Position numbers and translations under genes: made by a program. A stretch of 64,000 bases of DNA from Singulisphaera acidiphila DSM 18658 (GTDB lineage: Bacteria > Planctomycetota > Planctomycetia > Isosphaerales > Isosphaeraceae), in contig NC_019892.1 in the NCBI RefSeq assembly GCF_000242455.2, positions 7,698,744-7,762,743 on the forward strand. The letters run 5' to 3'. Within the stretch, counting starts at the first letter, position 1. The number at the start of each line of letters is the position of its first letter. Of the stretch, positions 53,180 to 62,463 are shown in pieces. A model generated the notes under the pieces. The model had not been told where the DNA came from. It saw only the letters and a program-made list of their open reading frames with translations, and made no database searches.

Positions 53180-54472
53180 GTGCTCAGACCAGCGTCAAGG
53201 CCCATCCCGACTTTCATGATCGCCTGCATCCTGTCGTTCGGGATGGCTAGCGGGGGTTGCGCCCTCGGGCCGAAGGCGCTGGAGAAGACGCACGGGCGCT
53301 ATAACGAAGCGATCCATCGGGTTGACGAGGAACAGCTTCTCCGCAATCTCGTCCGCCTGCGATACGACGAGTCTCCGTACCAACTGAATGTCTCGTCGAT
53401 CGCGGCGCAATACGAACTGGCCGGGCAGGCCGAGGCTCGTCCCTTCTTCATCGCCCCGAACCCAAGCAACAGCAACATCATTTTCCGGACGTTCACCTCC
53501 GTCCTCCCCGATCTCCTCGTCAGCGGCGCGAACCGGCCCACGATCACGATGACCCCGGCGTCTGACGGAGACGCTGTCCAGCGGTTCCTGACGCCGATCT
53601 CAGCCGATACGCTCGTCTTCCTCGGCCAGACGAGTTGGCCGGTCTCCACCGTCCTCCGGCTCTGGGTCGAGCGACTCAACGGAGTCCCCAATGCCCCGTC
53701 GGCAAGTGGGCCGCAACGGTGCGAGGTCCCCGACTTTGCTCGGTTTCGCCGAGTCGCCGAGTTGCTCCAAGCCGCGCAGGATCAAGGGCTGGGAACCGTC
53801 CACGCCGAGGAACGCCCGGTCGAGCTCTCGGGCCCACTCCCCCCGCCGACAGCGGGCAGCGACAGCTCCACGGCGGTCGAAGCGGCGAAGAATGGGTTGA
53901 AATACCTCCCCCGCGAGGATGGATCGGGGTGGGGGTTGTTCCGTTCGGAGCGACGCCTGGTGCTCGACCTGACCCCGCAAGGTATCGACCACCCCGACAC
54001 GCTCGAATTGGAAGCGCTCCTCCATTTGCAACCGGGACAGGCGAGATACGCGATCGTCGTAACACCGGGCATCGATCCCGATCCGTTGCGGATGCCTCTC
54101 CCCCAATCCGCCGAAATTAAGATCTTGCTGAGGTCGACGGCCCAAGTCTTTTACTACCTGGCAAACGGGGTGGAAGTCCCCAGCGAGCACCTCGACACCG
54201 GCATCATCCGGCCAATGGTCGGGCCGGACGGAATCTCCTTCGACAGCCGCAACGTGACAGCAGGACTTTTCAACGTCCACGCCTGCCGGGGCCATAAGCC
54301 GCCGCAAACCGCCTTTATCGCCGTGAAGTACCGGGATTATTGGTACTACATCGACGACCGCGACCAGACAAGCAAGGCAACATTCGCCCTGGTCCTCCAG
54401 CTCAGCCGACTCGACTTTGCACGCCAACAGCACTCCGGTACACCGTTCCTGACCCTCCCGGTGGGTCGCTGA
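53180..54472 (+). CDS. Lipoprotein of unknown function
   Basis: The 430-residue protein starts at a GTG (53180) preceded by AAGGGGTGG and reads MLRPASRPIPTFMIACILSFGMASGGC, with lipobox SGGC. An ATG at 53216 would leave the signal without its basic start. The mature part begins ALGPKALEKTHGRYNEAIHRVDEEQLLRNLVRLRYDESPYQLNVSSIAAQYEL. Later it has NGVEVPSEHL and FIAVKYRDYWYYIDDRDQTSKATFALVLQLSRLDFA. This whole-length pattern recurs in unnamed proteobacterial and planctomycete lipoproteins, but I know no function. It lies 336 bp after the TolC-type gene in the same direction; an envelope export link is possible but unproven. Confidence 0.75.
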   Translation: MLRPASRPIPTFMIACILSFGMASGGCALGPKALEKTHGRYNEAIHRVDEEQLLRNLVRLRYDESPYQLNVSSIAAQYELAGQAEARPFFIAPNPSNSNIIFRTFTSVLPDLLVSGANRPTITMTPASDGDAVQRFLTPISADTLVFLGQTSWPVSTVLRLWVERLNGVPNAPSASGPQRCEVPDFARFRRVAELLQAAQDQGLGTVHAEERPVELSGPLPPPTAGSDSSTAVEAAKNGLKYLPREDGSGWGLFRSERRLVLDLTPQGIDHPDTLELEALLHLQPGQARYAIVVTPGIDPDPLRMPLPQSAEIKILLRSTAQVFYYLANGVEVPSEHLDTGIIRPMVGPDGISFDSRNVTAGLFNVHACRGHKPPQTAFIAVKYRDYWYYIDDRDQTSKATFALVLQLSRLDFARQQHSGTPFLTLPVGR

Positions 54473-54549
54473 TCCCGGGCCGGTAGGCGATTCCCACTCT
54501 CCCGCAACCCCCGCGCCGGCTTACCGGGCGATTGGGCAGACCCGCGTTG

Positions 54550-55248
54550 TCATACCGGCAGGCTCGGAGGGAGCGGGCCTCCCCTTCCTTGATCGGCCCA
54601 TCCCTCAGCCCCGATCAGTTTCACAAATCGGCATCCCATAATCGAGTGAATCTCGGGCCGGCCGCTCTGCTTCCGGATGATCGTAAGCTCCTGGCTAAAC
54701 TCGTCACCTACGGGGGCCACCAGCAGTCCCCCTTCAATCAACTGTTCAAAGAGCGTTGATGGAAATCCAGGTGCGCCGGCGGTCACGAGGATGCGGTCGA
54801 AGGGGGCTTCAGCAGGCCAGCCGAGGGTGCCGTCACCGATCAAGTAACGGATGTTCGTACGCCCAAGACCATCGAGAATCGATCGCGCCCGCAACGAGAG
54901 CTCCGCAAGCCTCTCGATGGTGAAGACCTCGGAAGCCAAGTGACTGAGGACGGCCGTCTGATAACCGCTGCCGGTCCCGATTTCCAAGACACGCTCGGTC
55001 CCTGATAACGCCAATCCCTGGGTCATCACGGCCACCATGTACGGCTGGCTGATCGTCTGCTCGTGACCGATCGGAATCGCCCGGTCGTCGAGGGCATGGC
55101 GGCGCTCGTCGGGAGGAAGGAACTGCCGTCTCGAGAGGCGGGCGAGAATCTCCAGGAGGCGAGGGTCATGGATTCCCCGCTGGCGGACCTGTTGCGCAAT
55201 GGCGGCACCTGGGAATGGGTCAGGCGGTCTGCGGCTGGGCATGCTCAC
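54550..55248 (-). CDS. pcm: Protein-L-isoaspartate O-methyltransferase
   Basis: Pcm (232 residues) methylates isoaspartyl residues in aged proteins with S-adenosylmethionine, starting their repair. The sequence shows VRQRGIHDPRLLEILARLSRRQFLP, YMVAVMTQGLALSGTERVLEIGTGSGYQTAVLSHLASEVFTIER (SAM site), LIGDGTLGWPAEAPFDRILVTAGAP and LVAPVGDEFSQELTII. Its start overlaps the recJ stop by 29 bp, so it is translated from the recJ transcript. Confidence 0.93.
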   Translation of the reverse strand: MSMPSRRPPDPFPGAAIAQQVRQRGIHDPRLLEILARLSRRQFLPPDERRHALDDRAIPIGHEQTISQPYMVAVMTQGLALSGTERVLEIGTGSGYQTAVLSHLASEVFTIERLAELSLRARSILDGLGRTNIRYLIGDGTLGWPAEAPFDRILVTAGAPGFPSTLFEQLIEGGLLVAPVGDEFSQELTIIRKQSGRPEIHSIMGCRFVKLIGAEGWADQGRGGPLPPSLPV

Positions 55249-56986
55249 TCGCCTCGTCGAGCTGAAAATCCTTCACCTCGAGTTGCACTTCGCGACGCCC
55301 GTTCCACTCGTTGATCGAGGGGTGAAACACGAACGAACAGAGTGTGTTCGCCGCGAGAGATTTGGCCCGATCGGCCATGTTCCAGGCGATCGCCTTGACG
55401 ACCACCGACCCCTGCATCAGGCGAAGTTGGAGATGATTCTTCCGCTCCCCCACGACCCGAGGCTCACCCAGCAGACGCACTCCGCTGGCCAACAGCAACG
55501 GCCGCGGATTGCCCATCCCATGGGGTTCGAGCATCTCCAGGGCCTCGACCACCTTCGTCGTGAGCATCGCCAGCGGGACCTCGGCGTCGATGGTGATCGC
55601 CTTCCTCAATTGTTCGGCGGTCAGCGTCTCACGGCAATGGAGCTCGAACCGCTCCGCGAATTGAGCGAATTGAGCAACCGGAAGCCGGAGGCCGGCCGCC
55701 GCCGCATGCCCCCCGAAACTGGTCAGGCCGTCGGAACATTGGTGGATCGCCTGGTAGAGGTCGAGACCGGGGATCGACCGCGCCGACCCTTGCCCCACCT
55801 CATCCCCAAGGGCCACGACAATGGCCGGCCGATGATAGACTTCCACGAGGCGGCTGGCGACGATCCCGATCACGCCGGGATGCCAGCCCACGCGTCCCAG
55901 GACGATCGCGCCCCGGCTCCCCAAGCCCCCTTGCTCGGTGATCATCTGATGGGCTTCGGCGACGATCCTGTGCTCGAGCTCTTGCCGATCCTTATTGCAA
56001 CGATCGAGCTCCTCGGCGATCTCACGGGCCAGCACCGTATCATCGGTCGTGAGCATCTCAACCGCCTTCATCGCTCGCTCGAGACGCCCCGCCGCATTGA
56101 TTCGCGGACCCATGTTGAAGCCGATATTCCCGGCCGTCAGTTTCCGCTTGCCCAGGCAGCCGGAAACCTCCATCAAGGCGCGGAGCCCCACCGTCGGCTC
56201 GCCGAACATCCCGGCCAACCCGTGGCGAACGAGGATCCGGTTTTCACCGTTCAAGGGAACCACGTCGGCCACGGTCGCCATGGCAACCAGGCTGAGCGAA
56301 CGCACGAGGAAGTCGCGGAGGTGGGGCGACGCTTTTTTGCCGTCGCCGAACACCTTGGCAATCTGCCAGGCGAGCTTGAAGGCGACCGCCGCGCCACAGA
56401 GGTCGCCGAACGGATAGAGGCTGCCCGCCAGTCGCGGATGGACCACGACATCCGCCTCGGGCAACTCGTTACCGATCGTATGATGGTCGGTCACGATGAA
56501 CTCAACACCCAGTTCTCGCGCCAGGCGGGCCTCGTTCACGGCTGAAATGCCGCAATCGACGGTAATAATCAACTCGGCCCGCGACTCCGTTGCCAGCCGC
56601 CGCAAGGCGTCGGCATTGACGCCGTAACCCTCGTCGACCCGGTGTGGAATGTAGTAATCGACATTCTTCGCACCCGCCAGGCGAAGGCAGGCCCAGAGGA
56701 TACTCGTGCCACAGACGCCGTCGACATCGTAGTCGCCGTAGATCACGACTTTCTTCTGAGCCCGGACCGCCTTGATGATCCGATCGGCCGCGTCAACAAC
56801 CCCCGGAAGCGACTCGGGATCGTGCAGCGTTCCGAGGCGCGACTCGAGAAAGGCGAGAGCAACGGTCGGCTCCTCGATCCCCCGGTTCAGCAACAACTGG
56901 GCAACCAGCGGCGGTATGCCGGCATCGCGGCCCAAGGCCGCGGTCCGCTCCGAATCGTGAGGTCTCAGCCGCCAGCGCGTGCTCAT
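55220..56986 (-). CDS. recJ: Single-stranded-DNA-specific exonuclease RecJ
   Basis: RecJ (588 residues) degrades single-stranded DNA 5'-3' in recombination and mismatch repair. The DHH domain has VVIYGDYDVDGVCGTSIL, LIITVDCGISAVNEARLARELGVEFIVTDHHTIGNELPEADVVVHPR and LCGAAVAFKLAW. The DHHA1 domain has VLGRVGWHPGVIGIVASRLVEVYHRPAIVVAL and SFGGHAAAAGLRLP. The C-terminal OB fold follows. It starts at MSTRWRLRPHDSERT after GAGAGG. The longer frame to 57082 overlaps the corA end and is unlike the family. It is the second gene of a corA-recJ-pcm run. Confidence 0.94.
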   Translation of the reverse strand: MSTRWRLRPHDSERTAALGRDAGIPPLVAQLLLNRGIEEPTVALAFLESRLGTLHDPESLPGVVDAADRIIKAVRAQKKVVIYGDYDVDGVCGTSILWACLRLAGAKNVDYYIPHRVDEGYGVNADALRRLATESRAELIITVDCGISAVNEARLARELGVEFIVTDHHTIGNELPEADVVVHPRLAGSLYPFGDLCGAAVAFKLAWQIAKVFGDGKKASPHLRDFLVRSLSLVAMATVADVVPLNGENRILVRHGLAGMFGEPTVGLRALMEVSGCLGKRKLTAGNIGFNMGPRINAAGRLERAMKAVEMLTTDDTVLAREIAEELDRCNKDRQELEHRIVAEAHQMITEQGGLGSRGAIVLGRVGWHPGVIGIVASRLVEVYHRPAIVVALGDEVGQGSARSIPGLDLYQAIHQCSDGLTSFGGHAAAAGLRLPVAQFAQFAERFELHCRETLTAEQLRKAITIDAEVPLAMLTTKVVEALEMLEPHGMGNPRPLLLASGVRLLGEPRVVGERKNHLQLRLMQGSVVVKAIAWNMADRAKSLAANTLCSFVFHPSINEWNGRREVQLEVKDFQLDEASEHAQPQTA

Positions 56987-57015
56987 CCTCTCGCTTTCCT
57001 CTCGTTGGCGAAGGC

Positions 57016-58068
57016 TCAGAACCAGCCCCGGCGTTTTGCGAAGAGATAGAGGAACCCAGGCATGACGATCATGATCAGGCACGACCCCATGAAGAGCGAC
57101 TGCTTGGGCAACCAGCTCTTGAATGCGAGCGTCTCTCCAAAGAAGTTCATCCCGAAGAAGCTGGTCAGAAATGAAAGCGGTAAGAACATGACCGTGACAA
57201 GCGTGAACGCCTTCATGATATCGTTAGTGCGATTGGAGATCGCGGAGAGATAAGTATCCAAGGCTCCCGAAATGAGGTCACGCAGGCTCTCAGCGATATC
57301 GTGGATGCGGACGATATGATCATACACGTCACGAAAGTAGACGCGATGCTCCGGGTTGACCGGGTCGTACTCGTCGCGGGCCAGGCGGTTGAGTACCTCC
57401 CGTTCCGGCATGAGAACGCGGTGGAGCCGCAGGGCCGAACGCTTCACCTGAAAGATGGCTTGAAGCGTCCTGGGGGTCGGCCGGTCGAAGACCTCGTCCT
57501 GCGCGGCGTCGATCGCATCATCGAGGTGCTCGATGGCGGGAAGGTACTCGGCAACGCTCATGTCGAGGATGTGATAGAGCAAATGCCCGGCCCCATGCTT
57601 GAGCCGGTTCGTCGGGTCGCGTTCGATATTGCGGCGCAACTGGTCGAGGATTTTCAGCGGTTCGTTGTGATAGGTGACCAGGTAATTGCGACCAAGGAAT
57701 ATGTCCAGTTCGTGGAGCCGAACACAATCGGTCTCGGGGTCGAAGTCGATCGTGTGAAAGACGATGTAGAGGTATTCCCCCCAGTCGTCAACCTTGGCGA
57801 CGTGGGTATCTTTGACCGCATCCTCAATCGCCAGAGGATGAAAGTGGAAAACGCCTTCGAGCAGTTCTTCCACCCGCCGGTCGGCGTTCTGGGTCTGATC
57901 CTCGATCTCGACCCAGAGGGTCCCCTTCTCATCCTCCAAGGCGTGCGGAATCTGGTCGATCGGCCAATCGAAATGGATCTGGCCGCCGCCATCCCGGTAG
58001 ATGACCCGGATCTGGAGGCCCGGAACGCTTGATCCAGATGAGACGGTTTCGGCTTGAAGCGAGCTCAT
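57016..58068 (-). CDS. corA: CorA-type magnesium/cobalt transporter
   Basis: This 350-residue inner-membrane channel takes up Mg2+ (or Co2+). A large cytoplasmic domain (LPHALEDEKGTLWVEIEDQT-type start, FHFHPLAIEDAVKDTHVAKVDDWGEYLYIVFHTID, HDIAESLRDLISGALDTYLSAISNRTNDIMKAFTLVTVMFLPLSFLTSFFGMNF) ends in the signature GMN of the pore mouth. A second membrane helix follows (SLFMGSCLIMIVMPGFLYLFAKRR). The length is normal. The start at ATG 58068 was preferred over a GTG two codons earlier. recJ follows 29 bp downstream. Confidence 0.93.
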   Translation of the reverse strand: MSSLQAETVSSGSSVPGLQIRVIYRDGGGQIHFDWPIDQIPHALEDEKGTLWVEIEDQTQNADRRVEELLEGVFHFHPLAIEDAVKDTHVAKVDDWGEYLYIVFHTIDFDPETDCVRLHELDIFLGRNYLVTYHNEPLKILDQLRRNIERDPTNRLKHGAGHLLYHILDMSVAEYLPAIEHLDDAIDAAQDEVFDRPTPRTLQAIFQVKRSALRLHRVLMPEREVLNRLARDEYDPVNPEHRVYFRDVYDHIVRIHDIAESLRDLISGALDTYLSAISNRTNDIMKAFTLVTVMFLPLSFLTSFFGMNFFGETLAFKSWLPKQSLFMGSCLIMIVMPGFLYLFAKRRGWF

Positions 58069-58096
58069 CGGCACGGATCCCGAGGATTTACGAGTC

Positions 58097-58528
58097 TCAA
58101 GGACGTTTCAAGGCTGCCTTTTGGTCCTTGATTTCTTCCACATAGAGATCGATCTCGATCTCCGAACGGCCATGAGGGATCATACGCCGGATGGGACTGC
58201 TGAAGGGATGGAATTTGCGAGCCTGGTCAGGATGGACCGGGACATTGACTAGACCGATTTGATTCCAGCCCACCGCAACCCGATCGGCCTCGAACGAGCC
58301 GTCAGGGCGAATGGGCGCAGAGCGGAGCTTGCCGACCGTCCCGTCGATGGGAATGAATTCAATCCAGCCCTTCCAGTCCTTTTGGGCCGAGCGTCCGCTG
58401 ATCCGAATGATCCCGGAGACTTGGGTCGTCTCGAATTGCTCCGGCCCCAACTCCTCCCGGCATCCTGAGTTGAAGAGGAGGAGCAGGCCCGAAATCGTCA
58501 GGCTCAAGGATCCCGGACGCCAACGCAT
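58097..58528 (-). CDS. Small lipoprotein, unknown function
   Basis: This 143-residue protein starts MRWRPGSLSLTISGLLLLFNSGCREELGPEQFE, with lipobox NSGC. The mature part looks like one beta-sandwich domain (TTQVSGIIRISGRSAQKDWKGWIEFIPIDGTVGKLRSAPIRPDGSFEADRVAVGWNQIGLVN), the same general kind as the lipoprotein at 18.2 kb. Such transthyretin-like lipoproteins are common in planctomycetes. The longer frame to 58600 overlaps the upstream gene by 4 bp but would bury the signal peptide. Confidence 0.7.
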   Translation of the reverse strand: MRWRPGSLSLTISGLLLLFNSGCREELGPEQFETTQVSGIIRISGRSAQKDWKGWIEFIPIDGTVGKLRSAPIRPDGSFEADRVAVGWNQIGLVNVPVHPDQARKFHPFSSPIRRMIPHGRSEIEIDLYVEEIKDQKAALKRP

Positions 58529-58596
58529 ACCGCCACCTGGGCTTCGCTTCGAGAGACCAACGTCCCGGGATCGGTGAGCCAACGAACGATCGCCGC

Positions 58597-59241
58597 TCAC
58601 TCCGATTCAGTCCATCGGCTGAAATCCCGGAGCACTGCACGGAAAGTCGCGAGATCCGCAGCATCGACTTGATCGTCGCCGACACTCTCGGAAATCAGGC
58701 GGAGCAGCCGGCCTCCGCGCCAGCCTCGGCCAACATAGGGGCCAAGCTGATCCCGAAAGGCAAAGAGCAGGCCTCCCGACTGTCTCTCGCCCGCCAGTCG
58801 ACCGACAGGTCCCAGGATCGCGAGGACGCCGCCGCGCTGGTTCAAGCCGGCTCGAGCGCCTGCTCCACGCGTCGCGAGGACAGTCCCCCCTTGCTGAGCA
58901 TACGCCAAGCCCTCGCTCGCCTCCCCCAGGAGCAGGATCCGGCCTGCCCGCAGGGCACGCCCCGCTCCATCCCCGGCGGGGCCTCGGCAAACGACCGTCA
59001 GGCCAGGGGCTTCCATCGCAGCGGCGAGTTCCGGCCCCGCCCGCCCCTCAACCTCGATCACCGCGTTCCACGTCCCCTTCAACCCGGCCGCCAAGAACCG
59101 CTGTCCCTCCGCGCCCGCCAGGCAGACGCGAGGCGTCCCCGAATCCAGGCGCTGGATCAGCTCCGCGTTGATTTTCTCATAATCGCGGATATCGGGGACG
59201 GAAAGGACCGCGGTCGTGAGTGCAGATCCAGGAGAAGTCAT
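58597..59241 (-). CDS. GXGXG-motif beta-helix protein
   Basis: The 214-residue protein resembles the free-standing GXGXG domain of glutamate synthase (third domain of GltB) and FwdC/FmdC. It shows repeating Gly-rich turns such as GLKGTWNAVIEVEGRAGPELAAAMEAPGLTVVCRGPAGDGAGRALRAGRILLLGEASEGLAYAQQGGTVLATRGAGARAGLNQRGGVLAILG. These form a right-handed beta-helix, structural in the known enzymes. Its start overlaps the HEAT-like gene stop (ATGA at 59238-59241), so the pair is coupled. No catalytic partner of glutamate synthase or formylmethanofuran dehydrogenase lies nearby, so the role is open. Confidence 0.72.
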   Translation of the reverse strand: MTSPGSALTTAVLSVPDIRDYEKINAELIQRLDSGTPRVCLAGAEGQRFLAAGLKGTWNAVIEVEGRAGPELAAAMEAPGLTVVCRGPAGDGAGRALRAGRILLLGEASEGLAYAQQGGTVLATRGAGARAGLNQRGGVLAILGPVGRLAGERQSGGLLFAFRDQLGPYVGRGWRGGRLLRLISESVGDDQVDAADLATFRAVLRDFSRWTESE

Positions 59242-60749
59242 TTGCCGCGAACCGCGCCGGCGACCTTGGGGTCTTCGGCTCGAACGTCGGCAATCTGGGC
59301 CTTCAGCGGGAACTGCTTGTCCCCGAACTCCTTGTCCTCCGGAACGTTCTTGTCGAGGAACGACTTCAGGGCCGCGACCTTGTCGCTCAAATCCTTGGCG
59401 ACCTTTCCTCGGTTCCCCTTGGGCGCCTTGAACAGTTCGACGGCCGACTTGGCGACAGGCTTGATCAGGTTGCCCAACTGCTCAACAAACACACGGTTGT
59501 TCCCGAGGTTCGGCATCCGAAGCAGGCCCGACTCTCGTGCCCCGTCCACGCCGTAGAAAGCCGGATAGATCTGGTAGAGGAGAGGCGCGGCGTAGGACTG
59601 GGCCAGCGCGTTGTTATTCTCATACGTGGCGACAATCCGCTCGCCAAGCTCGGCCGCAACCTCACCGCCATAATAGGCAACGAGTTTGTAGTTAAACTTC
59701 CCGTTCGCCTGACTGACCCGCATCATACCCAAGGTCCAGGCCGCCTGGGCACGCACCTCGGGCCGAACCGTCGGATCGGCAAGCAACTGCATGGCAGCCG
59801 AGGCCATCTCGAGCTTGGCCTGCGCCCGAGGATCGGCGGCCATCCGCAAGGCGCCCAGGGCCTCGAGTGCCCGCAGCTGGGCGGGCCATGGCAAGCTTTT
59901 ATCGGCCAGCCAATCCACAAGAGCATGAGCCGACTTGGCGGTCGACGTCGTCCCCCCGGGAAGATCCTGGTAGGCTCCGGTCGAACCCTGCAAGATGTTG
60001 AGTAGACCCCGCGCCGACCAGATCTTGACCCAGGTCGTCTGGTCCTTGTCATTGAGCTGGGCAATGAACGTGTCGATCGCGTCCGGGCTTCCCGTCTTAC
60101 CCAGGAGAATCGCCGCCTCGAGTCGAGCCAGCAGGTGGTTTTTCAGCAGCTTCGGCGCCACGCCCAGCAGCGCCTCGGTATACGCCTTGAGAAAGGCCGT
60201 ATTGTTCGCCCGTTTGGCCAGATCAATCGGAGTGGCAAGACTGGTGCTGGCCTCCCGGAACCCGACCGCTGCTGCGGACGTGGGATTGCGCGACGGATTA
60301 GGCGTGATCAATCCATCGATAAACGAACGGTTCGTCAGATCGGCCGCGTACTTATTGACATACTTCTGAATCAGGTCGCGATCGATCGCTCCCCCCTTCG
60401 CCATCGACTCGATGTCACGGGCCTGCCGCGGGTTGAATGCGGGCGAAGGAAGCGGGGTGAAGGTATTCGCGTTGGCCTTAATCGCGTTCGGGTCGATGAA
60501 GATCTCAACCGACGCGGGCGTGTTGTCGCTTCCCTTCTCCTCAGCGTCTTCCTCGGCCTCCTGCGTCGCGGCACCAGCCGCGGCCTCTTTCTTCGGAGGG
60601 TCGCTGGGGCTCTCGGCCGTTTTCTCGGCCTCGGTGGGCGGCGTGGTTTGTTGTGCCTTGAGCGTCAGCGGAAGGACGCCGAGCAGCACGATCGAAGGCC
60701 ACACCCACGAGCACCCCCGTGGCATCCTCGGGGCGAGCGCTTTGATCAT
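59238..60749 (-). CDS. Exported HEAT-like repeat protein
   Basis: The 503-residue protein starts MIKALAPRMPRGCSWVWPSIVLLGVLPLTLKAQQ, a signal peptide, after GAGG. An acidic, low-complexity linker follows (PTEAEKTAESPSDPPKKEAAAGAATQEAEEDAEEKG), then a helical body with HEAT-like units (AKLLKNHLLARLEAAILLGKTGSPDAIDTFIAQLND-type, LPWPAQLRALEALGALRMAADPRAQAKLEMASAAMQLLADPTVRPEVRAQAAWTLGMM). No catalytic motif is seen. It is probably a periplasmic or surface scaffold. It is first in the operon with the GXGXG protein and perhaps the small lipoprotein. Confidence 0.75.
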   Translation of the reverse strand: MIKALAPRMPRGCSWVWPSIVLLGVLPLTLKAQQTTPPTEAEKTAESPSDPPKKEAAAGAATQEAEEDAEEKGSDNTPASVEIFIDPNAIKANANTFTPLPSPAFNPRQARDIESMAKGGAIDRDLIQKYVNKYAADLTNRSFIDGLITPNPSRNPTSAAAVGFREASTSLATPIDLAKRANNTAFLKAYTEALLGVAPKLLKNHLLARLEAAILLGKTGSPDAIDTFIAQLNDKDQTTWVKIWSARGLLNILQGSTGAYQDLPGGTTSTAKSAHALVDWLADKSLPWPAQLRALEALGALRMAADPRAQAKLEMASAAMQLLADPTVRPEVRAQAAWTLGMMRVSQANGKFNYKLVAYYGGEVAAELGERIVATYENNNALAQSYAAPLLYQIYPAFYGVDGARESGLLRMPNLGNNRVFVEQLGNLIKPVAKSAVELFKAPKGNRGKVAKDLSDKVAALKSFLDKNVPEDKEFGDKQFPLKAQIADVRAEDPKVAGAVRGK

Positions 60750-61410
60750 GGTCGCCAACCTCTTGGTTAAACTCGCGGCCCTAACAACCCGGTCGAGCTT
60801 GGCCCGAGGCCCAGGTTACGCCAGGTCTGGTGCGATAGTCATGTGTGATTGTCGCCACGCAGTCAGGACTCTCGACCGATTGGCCGGGACGCAAATGACC
60901 ACGTAACGGGGACGGGAACTGGCGGGGACGGCTCAACACGCAAATCCACCCGCTTTGGGGACGGCGTACGAGCTGGCTCGGCCCGTCGGGACAACAACTC
61001 ATCTCAAGTTGGTCCAGATACTTCCATCGAGGAATACCCGGTCCAAGTTACCCTGCTATTGGCCCCCTGTCAAGTCAACCGAACCCTCCCGGCCGCTGCT
61101 CGCCCCGCAACGGCGTGCCCTGAGCCGGCGGAAAAGTTCAATATTAAATGAATAAACCAGGGAAATCAGGGGAAATAGGCATTTCCCCCAACTCTCCCTA
61201 ACCATTGGACGCACTTACTGCGATTTCGTTCCCTTGGCGGTTCGCAAATCCAAGGGTGAGCCGGTCCTTCGAAGCAGGGGGAGTTGTTCCGGAGAGGCAT
61301 CGCCCGTAGAATCAGGCAATAATCCTCCGGAAACTAGGCCAAGACATGTGGCCCGCGAGCGCCATGTAGGGCACGTTGGCTGTTCGGTCGATTGTGGAGA
61401 TTGCCTGAGT
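60750..61410. other. Intergenic region, no gene seen
   Basis: This 661-bp divergent region separates the HEAT-like gene from the metallo-beta-lactamase-fold gene. I see no supported coding frame, repeat or RNA. A short AT-rich patch at about 61140-61165 may belong to a promoter. Confidence 0.4.
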
Positions 61411-62193
61411 ATGGTCGAACGTCGTTATATTTTTCCTGGCATCATCGAGCTCAATGTCCAGGCCAGACGCCGACTTGGGGTCAATATTTACCTCATCGAC
61501 GGCGGCACTGAGTACGCGTTGATCGACGTCGGCTTCCTCGACGAGCTCTCTGAAGTCCTCGAGCTAATCCGGCAGATGAACTTCAGCCTGTCCAACTGCA
61601 AGATGATTTTGGCGACCCATGCCGATGCCGACCACACGCAGGGCCTGGCGCGGGCTCGCGAGGTGCTCAAGTGCAAGGTCGCGGCCCATCCCAAGAGCGT
61701 CGCCCCGCTCCAGGATGGCGACGAGGTGCTCACCTACGCGCGGATCGACGCCCAGAACATCCACATCCCGATGCCCCGTTGCAAGGTCGACATGACGATC
61801 GACGAAGGCGACGTCGTGACGATCGGCGACCGGAAACTCGAGGTCTGGAGCACGCCGGGCCACACCGCCGGCCAACTCTCCTTTCGGATGGGTAACCTCC
61901 TCTTCTCGGGCGACAACATCTTCCGGGACGGATGCGTGGGGGTCATTGATGCCCACCACGGGTCGAACCTGGTCGAATTCATCGCCAGTCTCAAGCGAAT
62001 CCGGGCCTGCGACGCCGAGTATCTCCTCCCCTCGCACGGACCGATCTTCCGTAAGGACAACGCACTGCTCGACGCCACCATCGCCCGGCTCGAGTCGTAC
62101 ACCCACATGGCCGACTTCGGCACTTGCGCCATCGATTGGCCGCTCCTCGACGAGTGGGAAGATGAGCTTGCGCAAGGAAAGCTCAATCTCTAA
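61411..62193 (+). CDS. Metallo-beta-lactamase-fold hydrolase
   Basis: The 260-residue protein starts MVERRYIFPGIIELNVQARRRLGVNIYLIDGG, with GGAGA about 10 bases upstream. An earlier in-frame ATG (61234) adds a sequence unlike the family. The metal site reads MILATHADADHTQGLARA, where the family's second His (HxHxDH) is Asp. Further ligands are in LEVWSTPGHTAGQLSF (His), LLFSGDNIFRDG (Asp) and LLPSHGPIF (last His). Family members hydrolyse thioesters, lactones, phosphoesters and others. The change in the metal motif may alter metal use, and the substrate cannot be told. Confidence 0.88.
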   Translation: MVERRYIFPGIIELNVQARRRLGVNIYLIDGGTEYALIDVGFLDELSEVLELIRQMNFSLSNCKMILATHADADHTQGLARAREVLKCKVAAHPKSVAPLQDGDEVLTYARIDAQNIHIPMPRCKVDMTIDEGDVVTIGDRKLEVWSTPGHTAGQLSFRMGNLLFSGDNIFRDGCVGVIDAHHGSNLVEFIASLKRIRACDAEYLLPSHGPIFRKDNALLDATIARLESYTHMADFGTCAIDWPLLDEWEDELAQGKLNL

Positions 62194-62219
62194 GCGCGTG
62201 TGCATGCCGATGTCTTGCC

Positions 62220-62248
62220 GGGTGGGCACGTCCCACCCCTCTTTTTTT
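62220..62248 (+). terminator. Rho-independent terminator
   Basis: GGGTGGG (62220-62226) and CCCACCC (62232-62238) form a 7-bp GC stem with loop CACGT, followed by CTC and seven T (62242-62248). It lies 26 bases after the metallo-beta-lactamase-fold gene. Confidence 0.8.
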
Positions 62249-62463
62249 CCTTTCCTTGACAGAGGGCAGGCTTCAGCCTGTCACCACCGCACAGGGACGG
62301 CGGGCCAAAGCCTCTCATCGGCCCGCCGCCTTGTCTGTCCCCCTCAACAAAAGGCACGAAGTTCTCGGGCCAACCGTTTTCGAGTCCATCGAATCGTCGG
62401 CCAGCATCAATCAGGGCATGCGCATACAACTTTATCCATGTCGTCAATGCGCAATTTCCTAGC

